64,000 nucleotides of DNA from Acidobacteria bacterium Ga0074141 (GTDB lineage: Bacteria; Acidobacteriota; Blastocatellia; Pyrinomonadales; Pyrinomonadaceae): the NCBI GenBank assembly GCA_001464665.1, contig LNDP01000024.1, positions 806,001-870,000 on the forward strand. Reading direction: 5' to 3'. The notes under the pieces are model-generated. The model made no database searches and was not told where the DNA came from. It saw nothing but the letters and a program-made list of their open reading frames with translations. This document shows, piece after piece, positions 59,020 through 64,000 of this stretch; positions within the stretch are counted from its first letter, which is position 1; each line of letters opens with the position of its first letter. The translations under genes were made by a program, and so were the position numbers.

Positions 59020-59820
59020 ATGAAGCATCTTCCCGACGCGATCGAAGACTACCGCGACCGAAAGTGGCGGCGCGAGGACGGTTTGAAGATCGACACGGCT
59101 CAAGAAGCTGAGACGATGGTCGAAGACCTCGGATTCTGTCTCGGGCTGACCGATGTTCGAAAGGCGATGCCTTCTATCTACATCGCCGTTTGCGGCCGGC
59201 GGGATGCTCATATGCCGCGAAATGTGCAGAAAGATGAGGAAGCAAGCCGGGCCTGGGTTCTGAAGGACGAGGTAATGGCCCGCGGGAACGCATATTACGG
59301 GAAACTCATCAAGGGCAAATCGTGGTTTCTGGCCCGCCGGATGATCCCGGTTTTCAATGCGATCTGGGGTTGTTCAAGGGCGGGCGAAAGCGGGGTGCTG
59401 TCAAAAGATGCACAAGCCGTGCTGAAAGTGCTCCGGAAGGAATGGGAAATGGCGACCAGCGACCTTCGCGAAGCGTGTGGATTCAAGGACAAGAAAGACC
59501 TCACCAAAGCGCTCGACGAACTGCAGCTTCGAATGAAGGTCGTACCGCAGGAAGCTCTTTACGTGCCGAAGTTCACATACATCTGGACACTGGCCGAGGC
59601 CCGATTCCCTGCGGAGATGAAGATCAAGATGAAGCGCGAAGATGCAGTACGCGAAATAGCCCGAGGCTACCTGCAAATGTGCGGAATGACACTACTTGGC
59701 GAACTCTCGGGTAAGTTCGGCCTTAACCGCCGGGAAGCGGGAGCGGCAAACCACCAGTTGGTCGACGAAGGCTTTGCGGAACGCCCTGAAAAAGGCGTTT
59801 ACAAGCTTTCCGGGATTTGA
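59020..59820 (+). CDS. AlkZ-related winged-helix protein (tentative)
   Basis: 266 residues from the ATG at 59020 (MKHLPDAIEDYRDRKWR, preceded by CGCAGG). The sequence WVLKDEVMARGNAYYGKLIK and LRKEWEMATSDLREACGFKD suggest the winged-helix core of YcaQ/AlkZ-like DNA glycosylases, of which small related proteins are known; the catalytic QxQ of AlkZ is not seen. The C-terminal region (ELSGKFGLNRREAGAANHQL) looks like a second winged helix. Function uncertain. Confidence 0.5.
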   Translation: MKHLPDAIEDYRDRKWRREDGLKIDTAQEAETMVEDLGFCLGLTDVRKAMPSIYIAVCGRRDAHMPRNVQKDEEASRAWVLKDEVMARGNAYYGKLIKGKSWFLARRMIPVFNAIWGCSRAGESGVLSKDAQAVLKVLRKEWEMATSDLREACGFKDKKDLTKALDELQLRMKVVPQEALYVPKFTYIWTLAEARFPAEMKIKMKREDAVREIARGYLQMCGMTLLGELSGKFGLNRREAGAANHQLVDEGFAERPEKGVYKLSGI

Positions 59821-59959
59821 GATCTCCACTCAGCGGCTCAAAACGACCGAATCAGGACGAAGAAACGCAATTCATTGAATTCTCCGTCCGGAGCGGTATT
59901 TATCAGTTAAATTAGGGTTGTTCGATGAAAATCGAGCTCTACCTTATAGCTACGTCAAA

Positions 59960-59996
59960 AGGCGGAAGGCACATCCGGGAAATGGGCCTTCCGCCT
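59960..59996 (+). terminator. intrinsic terminator after the AlkZ-like gene
   Basis: AGGCGGAAGGC (59960-59970) pairs with GCCTTCCGCCT (59986-59996), an 11-bp perfect stem, followed by CTCCTTTTG. Confidence 0.7.
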
Positions 59997-60020
59997 CTCC
60001 TTTTGACTCGTCAACACAGA

Positions 60021-60057
60021 AAATGCCCGGTGGACGCATGATCGCCCACGGGCATTT
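60021..60057 (-). terminator. hairpin at the end of the 60081-60293 gene
   Basis: AAATGCCCG (60021-60029) pairs with CGGGCATTT (60049-60057); both sides carry short A/T tracts. Confidence 0.6.
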
Positions 60058-60080
60058 CAAAGCTCTCAGGTGAAATCTAT

Positions 60081-60293
60081 TTATTTAAATATGCTCTTGA
60101 AATACTCTTCGATCTGGTGAAAAAAGCATCCGCAAGAGTTGATATCGCAGTCCTTTCGCTGCGGTTCAAACTTTCCATCAGCGGTGTAACATGACAGGTG
60201 CCGCTTCTCATCATAGATGCTGGCGTGAACGACACCGACAACGCCCACCGAAACGAACATTACCAAAGCGAACATTCTTGCAATTTTTTTCAT
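60081..60293 (-). CDS. small secreted Cys-rich protein
   Basis: 70 residues from the ATG at 60293, preceded by GGAGGAACCT, with a signal peptide (ALVMFVSVGVVGVVHA). The mature part has four Cys (RHLSCYTADG, KDCDINSCGCFFHQ), which may form two disulfides or a metal site. No family recognised. The longer frame from 60377 is rejected because the signal and ribosome site fit the shorter one. Confidence 0.65.
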   Translation of the reverse strand: MKKIARMFALVMFVSVGVVGVVHASIYDEKRHLSCYTADGKFEPQRKDCDINSCGCFFHQIEEYFKSIFK

Positions 60294-60460
60294 TAGGTTC
60301 CTCCGGGCTAAACTGAAAAAGGTGGAGCAGGCCCGAGCGGCCCGCAAAACAGGTTCGAGAATTCTATACCAGATCATCCAAAAAAATCAACACAATACCT
60401 TTGTGTCGATCGTTCGCCTAAGCGTCTGCATTCAGCGATCAGTCAATTCTATAGATTAGT

Positions 60461-60706
60461 CTAAGCGGCCCGGAGTTTTCGCTCGCGGAAAATGCGGTCT
60501 CGTATTTCGCCCACCAGTTGCTTGGTTTCAGCGGGGAACTGTTGCAGAAGTAGGTTCAATTCTGATGGGAACTCAACTCCAAAAATGCCCTTTTTATCGA
60601 CAACCTTCGCGTCATAGACCTTCTTGTCGCCATTCAGCCGAACGGCGAGGCTGACACTGTCCGCTGACGCTTTCAAGATGCTTAATCTTATCGTTAAGGA
60701 AACCAT
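60461..60706 (-). CDS. small protein paired with the C39-like protease, unknown
   Basis: 81 residues from the ATG at 60706 (or 89 from a TTG at 60730), overlapping the end of the protease gene by 13 nt. The middle reads VSLAVRLNGDKKVYDAKVVD, then a Leu-rich part (SELNLLLQQFPAETKQLVGE) and a basic end (RDRIFRERKLRAA). No family recognised. Overlap and strand imply co-expression; it could be an immunity protein, inhibitor or adaptor. Confidence 0.55.
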   Translation of the reverse strand: MVSLTIRLSILKASADSVSLAVRLNGDKKVYDAKVVDKKGIFGVEFPSELNLLLQQFPAETKQLVGEIRDRIFRERKLRAA

Positions 60707-61164
60707 CGCAATATCACTTGACCTCCCCAATGGGCCAGAAAATCTGCTCTTGCCATCTTATACGATGTTTGGTCAAGGGGATCTTTGATCTTTACCAAAC
60801 CATTTGAGGTTCTACCATCGACAAAAACTGCGTGCCCCATCGTCAATGGTTCGCAAAAAATTACGGCCCAATTCTTTTGGCGGAAAAGCGTATCCAGACT
60901 CTCATCGTCGGTCGTTAAACCGCGCCATAACCGCCCATCGTCAGTCGCCTTGTCAAACTCGTTAAGAGCCCGGGCCAAGCTGCCAAACTCGGCCGGTTCG
61001 CCTATGATATCACGTATTCGGGCTTGCGGAACAACAAGACCGCGATCGGCAAGAAGCATCTCATCGACAGCCGAAACGCACGAGAGCCCGCTTGTTTGTT
61101 TGACGATCGAGGCGTCAAATCTCTCGTCAATTCTTCGCCAATTGCCGCCTGCTCCCCCGATCAT
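60694..61164 (-). CDS. C39/papain-like cysteine protease domain protein
   Basis: 156 residues from the ATG at 61164; a TTG at 61170 is possible. VKQTSGLSCVSAVDEMLLAD gives the oxyanion Gln23 and nucleophile Cys29, GHAVFVDGRT His111, and VKIKDP Asp128: the C39-like triad order. C39 domains process bacteriocin leaders; free-standing relatives act as toxins or as peptidases in secreted systems. There is no signal peptide or transporter domain. It follows the E1 dehydrogenase gene by 6 nt, so the two are probably co-transcribed. Confidence 0.75.
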   Translation of the reverse strand: MIGGAGGNWRRIDERFDASIVKQTSGLSCVSAVDEMLLADRGLVVPQARIRDIIGEPAEFGSLARALNEFDKATDDGRLWRGLTTDDESLDTLFRQKNWAVIFCEPLTMGHAVFVDGRTSNGLVKIKDPLDQTSYKMARADFLAHWGGQVILRWFP

Positions 61165-61170
61165 CGCCAA

Positions 61171-63351
61171 CTAGTACTTAACTAACTCTTGCACCGCTTT
61201 CTCCACATCTTCGCTCTGGGGCAGGATGAAGTCTTCGACCTGCGGGGCGTAGGCGACGAAGGTATCGGTGGCGCCGACGCGGCGGACCGGTGCGTCTAGG
61301 TATTCGAAGAGCTCGTTCGAAATGCGTGCGGCGATCTCGGCTCCGTAGCCGTATGAGATCGGGTCCTCGTGGGCGACCAGAACGCGGGAAGTTTTCTTGA
61401 CCGATTCCGCGATGGCTTCCCAGTCGTAGGGAACTAGCGTGCGGAGGTCGATAAGATCGACCGTGATGCCCTGCTGTTCAAGCCGTTTCGCCGCCTGATT
61501 TGACCGCTCGACGAGCGCGCCGAACGTGACGATCGTAACGTCATTACCCTCGCGGACCTTTTTGGCCTTGCCGAAGGGGATCAGGAAATCCTTGCTCGGA
61601 TATTCCGATTTGTTGTAGATCTGGCGATAAAGATGCTTGTGCTCAAGAAAAAGCACGGGGTCGTCGCAGCGGATCGCCGTACGCAGCAGCCCGTTCGCAT
61701 CAAGCGCGGTCGATGGATAGACGATCATCAAACCGGGCGTGTGGGCAAACAGCGTCGTGCCCGATTGCGAGTGGTAAACGGCGCCGCCCTTCAGGTATCC
61801 GCCGACCGGAACGCGCATCACCATCGGACAGGTCGTGTCGCCATCGGAACGCCAACGCGTCAAAGCGACCTCGTTGCGGATCTGCATCATCGCAGGGAAA
61901 ATGTAGTCGAAAAACTGTATCTCAACGACCGGCTTCAGGCCTCGGATCGCCATCCCAACCGCACGGCCGACGATGTTCGCCTCGGCCAGCGGCGAATTGA
62001 ATACGCGGGCCGAGCCAAACTTCCGCTGCAGGTTTGCCGTCACCTTGAATACGCCGCCCTTGCCTTTAACCCGCTCAAGGTACTCCTCTCGCGAAACATC
62101 GGCAACGTCCTCGCCAAAGACGACGATCCGCGGGTCGCGTTCCATCTCTTCGTGCATGCAGCGGTTGATCAGATCGACCATCGTGCCCGGATTGCCCGAG
62201 AGCTCGGCACCTTCTTCCGTATCGAAAAGCGCGCGGTCGGTCGGGTCGACATCCGGTGAAAAGACGTTGCGAAGCGCCGATTCGGGCGCCGGCTGCGGCG
62301 TCTCGATCGCGATGTCGGCGACCTTGTTGACCTCTTCATCGACCTCCTTGCGGAGAGCCTCGAGCTTCTCGGAGGTGATTACGCCTTCGGTCATCAAAAA
62401 CTCGGCAAAGGTCGTTATCGGGTCGATCTCGGCATCGGCTTGGCGTTCTTCATCGGGGCGATAGAGCTTTTCGTCGTCCGAAAGCGAGTGCGAATAAGGG
62501 CGAATTACCTTGCCGTGAACAAATGCCGGGCCTTTACGCTCGCGGCAATATTCGACCGCACGCTTGAAGGTGGCATAACTTTCGAGCGGGTCGGTGCCAT
62601 CGCACTTTTGCATGTAAAGGTTCGGGAAGCCCGAGACGAGGGCCGAGATATCGCCGCCGGCCGTGTTGACCTCGACCGGAACCGAGATCGCGTAGCCATT
62701 GTCCTCAACCACGAAGATGACCGGCAGCTTGAGGTTGCAGGCGGTGTTGAGCGCTTCCCACCATTCGCCCTCGCTGGTCGTGCCGTCGCCGACCGACATA
62801 TAGACGACCTCGTCGCCCTTGAATCCTTTGACCTTGTCCTGAAGCTCGGGCAGGAGCGAAGCTCGGTGTGAAACCTCGGCCGCTCCGACCGAATGGAGCG
62901 CCTGAGTTCCGGTGCAGGAAGATTGCGACGGAACGTTCAGGTCCTTGTGGCCCCAGTGCGAAGGCATCTGCCGGCCATGTGAATTCGGGTCGAGTTCGGC
63001 ACCAACGGCGGAGTAAAGCATCTCAAGCGCCGTCATTCCCAAACCGAGCATCAACGCCCGGTCGCGATAATACGGAAAGAACCAATCATAAGCCGGCTTC
63101 ATTGCCTGAGCCGCTCCGACAAGAAGAGCCTCGTGGCCGGCTCCCGAGATCTGGAAGAAGATCTTGTTCTGGCCCTTAAGCTGGATCTCTTTGTCATCGA
63201 CCCGCCGGGACATATACATCGTCCGGTACATCGCAACGAGCGTCTCGGGCGAAAGGCCGTGATACTTCTCGGCCGCTGCCGCCGTGCCGCCGCCGCTGTT
63301 CGCTTCTTTCTTATCTGCCTTCGAATCGGTCTTTTTTGCAGAGATTGACAT
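61171..63351 (-). CDS. 2-oxo acid dehydrogenase E1 component, alpha-beta fusion
   Basis: 726 residues from the ATG at 63351 ([17 protein letters not shown]). The alpha part has the TPP-binding [20 protein letters not shown], the beta part [40 protein letters not shown] and the C-terminal [16 protein letters not shown]. Both halves of the E1 heterodimer are thus fused in one chain, as in some branched-chain and pyruvate dehydrogenase E1 enzymes. The E2 and E3 genes are not in the window, so the 2-oxo acid is not settled. Confidence 0.92.
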   Translation of the reverse strand: MSISAKKTDSKADKKEANSGGGTAAAAEKYHGLSPETLVAMYRTMYMSRRVDDKEIQLKGQNKIFFQISGAGHEALLVGAAQAMKPAYDWFFPYYRDRALMLGLGMTALEMLYSAVGAELDPNSHGRQMPSHWGHKDLNVPSQSSCTGTQALHSVGAAEVSHRASLLPELQDKVKGFKGDEVVYMSVGDGTTSEGEWWEALNTACNLKLPVIFVVEDNGYAISVPVEVNTAGGDISALVSGFPNLYMQKCDGTDPLESYATFKRAVEYCRERKGPAFVHGKVIRPYSHSLSDDEKLYRPDEERQADAEIDPITTFAEFLMTEGVITSEKLEALRKEVDEEVNKVADIAIETPQPAPESALRNVFSPDVDPTDRALFDTEEGAELSGNPGTMVDLINRCMHEEMERDPRIVVFGEDVADVSREEYLERVKGKGGVFKVTANLQRKFGSARVFNSPLAEANIVGRAVGMAIRGLKPVVEIQFFDYIFPAMMQIRNEVALTRWRSDGDTTCPMVMRVPVGGYLKGGAVYHSQSGTTLFAHTPGLMIVYPSTALDANGLLRTAIRCDDPVLFLEHKHLYRQIYNKSEYPSKDFLIPFGKAKKVREGNDVTIVTFGALVERSNQAAKRLEQQGITVDLIDLRTLVPYDWEAIAESVKKTSRVLVAHEDPISYGYGAEIAARISNELFEYLDAPVRRVGATDTFVAYAPQVEDFILPQSEDVEKAVQELVKY

Positions 63352-63486
63352 CAATAAACAAGTCCTTTCAATAAGATTTTCTGATAGTTGGGTAACTAAA
63401 AAGAATAGCAAATAGCAGGCTTTCGGGCAATTTGGGCGCTTGAGCCAAAGACTCGGTCTTCCGAACGCCCAGCAAAACAAAAAGCA

Positions 63487-63516
63487 CAAGGCGAACCGGT
63501 TTCCCGATCCGCCTTG
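63487..63516 (-). terminator. terminator after the VWA-tail gene
   Basis: CAAGGCG (63487-63493) pairs with CGCCTTG (63510-63516). Read on the minus strand the hairpin is followed by TGCTTTTTGTTTTG, a good T tract for the gene ending at 63548. Confidence 0.65.
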
Positions 63517-63547
63517 CTTTCTCGCGGGGAGGTGCGAGTGTGGGCAG

Positions 63548-64000
63548 CTATCTGCTATTTCGCCGAAGGTCGCGTTCGTAGCTCATTCGTTTGCGGGTGA
63601 GCAGATCGTTGCTTCGGTCGGCGATCAGACGATTCAAGTCCCTGACGGCCTCGATCTCCTGTTCAAGTTCCGCAGATGGGGTGACGGCGAATGCATCGTC
63701 GGTTGTCGAGGCAACCATACGCAAAATGCTGGCTGCGTCATCGAACTCACCCTCATCCAGATATTCCATCGCTTCTTTCCGCGCTCGCGCGTTTGTCAGA
63801 AGCGTGACGGCTGTGAGCACCTGGTCGTTGGTTCGCAGTTCAGCCACAGCGGCCGCCGTGTCATAGGCGACCTCGGCCTCGGAAGTTGCGGTCATCGGCT
63901 TTTGCGTCGCTTGCTCGGTGTAGCGAAGCTCGAAAATAGCTGCCGAAAGCGTCTCGCCGACCTGGCCGGCGGGTATCTTCAGCCTGACCAAAACATCGAG
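63548..64000 (-). CDS. C-terminal part of a VWA-domain-like protein (continues beyond the window)
   Basis: The frame is open to the last base, so the start lies outside. 150 residues are seen: [20 protein letters not shown] and [20 protein letters not shown], then helices with [20 protein letters not shown]. This order (beta-rich linker then helical tail) is that of the C-terminal region of Ca-activated-channel-type VWA proteins. The MIDAS domain itself is not in view, so the call rests on the tail alone. Confidence 0.6.
   Translation of the reverse strand, partial: LDVLVRLKIPAGQVGETLSAAIFELRYTEQATQKPMTATSEAEVAYDTAAAVAELRTNDQVLTAVTLLTNARARKEAMEYLDEGEFDDAASILRMVASTTDDAFAVTPSAELEQEIEAVRDLNRLIADRSNDLLTRKRMSYERDLRRNSR

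Overview
The window looks like a chromosomal segment of an Acidobacteriota bacterium, probably class Blastocatellia. This is an inference from gene content and cannot be proven from sequence alone. The pointers are an ECF sigma factor overlapping a Ser/Thr kinase with a repeat tail, a very large TonB-dependent receptor with an N-terminal carboxypeptidase-regulatory domain, secreted beta-helix/BACON/FG-GAP and SdrD_B proteins, an E1 alpha-beta fusion dehydrogenase, and high GC with weak operon structure. No rRNA, tRNA, CRISPR array, phage or intact insertion sequence was seen.

Layout. 0-5.8 kb: end of an SRPBCC protein, a membrane fatty-acid desaturase, a small membrane protein, and two secreted proteins on the minus strand. 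5.9-12.4 kb: ECF sigma factor and kinase, DUF962 and DUF2721 membrane proteins, a PflX-like radical SAM enzyme and a peroxiredoxin. 12.4-16.0 kb: an AT-richer islet of minus-strand membrane and secreted genes; it begins with a 50-bp duplication of the 3' end of the peroxiredoxin gene and contains a probably frameshifted Ycf48-like lipoprotein gene. 16.1-17.6 kb and 26.1-27.06 kb: two diverged copies, inverted relative to each other, of a mosaic of 7-nt and 9-nt tandem repeat arrays plus a REP-like hairpin. Between them lie a DHH phosphoesterase, a GNAT acetyltransferase, two metallo-beta-lactamase-fold hydrolases, a phosphodiester glycosidase, a class II photolyase, a shortened arginyl/leucyl-transferase-like protein, a DUF2256 protein and a YggX-like protein. 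27-35 kb: a chimeric HEAT-like protein, a giant GNSFFG-repeat protein with a peptidase-S74 tail, a half-size GDT1/TMEM165 transporter and an SdrD_B protein.

35-46 kb is mostly metabolic: MsrA, a CHY zinc-finger protein, a methionine-salvage cluster (mtnB, small membrane protein, mtnD, mtnC), acetyl-CoA synthetase, a XylG/XylH-type sugar importer without a binding protein, MoaA and QueG. 46-50 kb is the TonB receptor. 50-64 kb holds a geranylgeranyl-reductase-like flavoprotein, a LACTB2-like hydrolase, a ferritin-like diiron desaturase homologue, a TolB-like beta-propeller, a HEAT-cyclophilin fusion, OsmC, a glycine-zipper protein, an AlkZ-like winged-helix protein, and the E1 dehydrogenase followed at once by a C39-like cysteine protease and a small partner protein. 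The last gene is the tail of a VWA-type protein.

The most unusual features are the repeat mosaic present as an inverted pair, nonamer arrays of related type at four other intergenic sites, a gene whose 3' end was replaced by a 91-bp exact copy of the neighbouring S74 gene, several genes with a -10 box only 6-8 nt before the start codon (likely leaderless), and the C39-like protease/small-protein pair.
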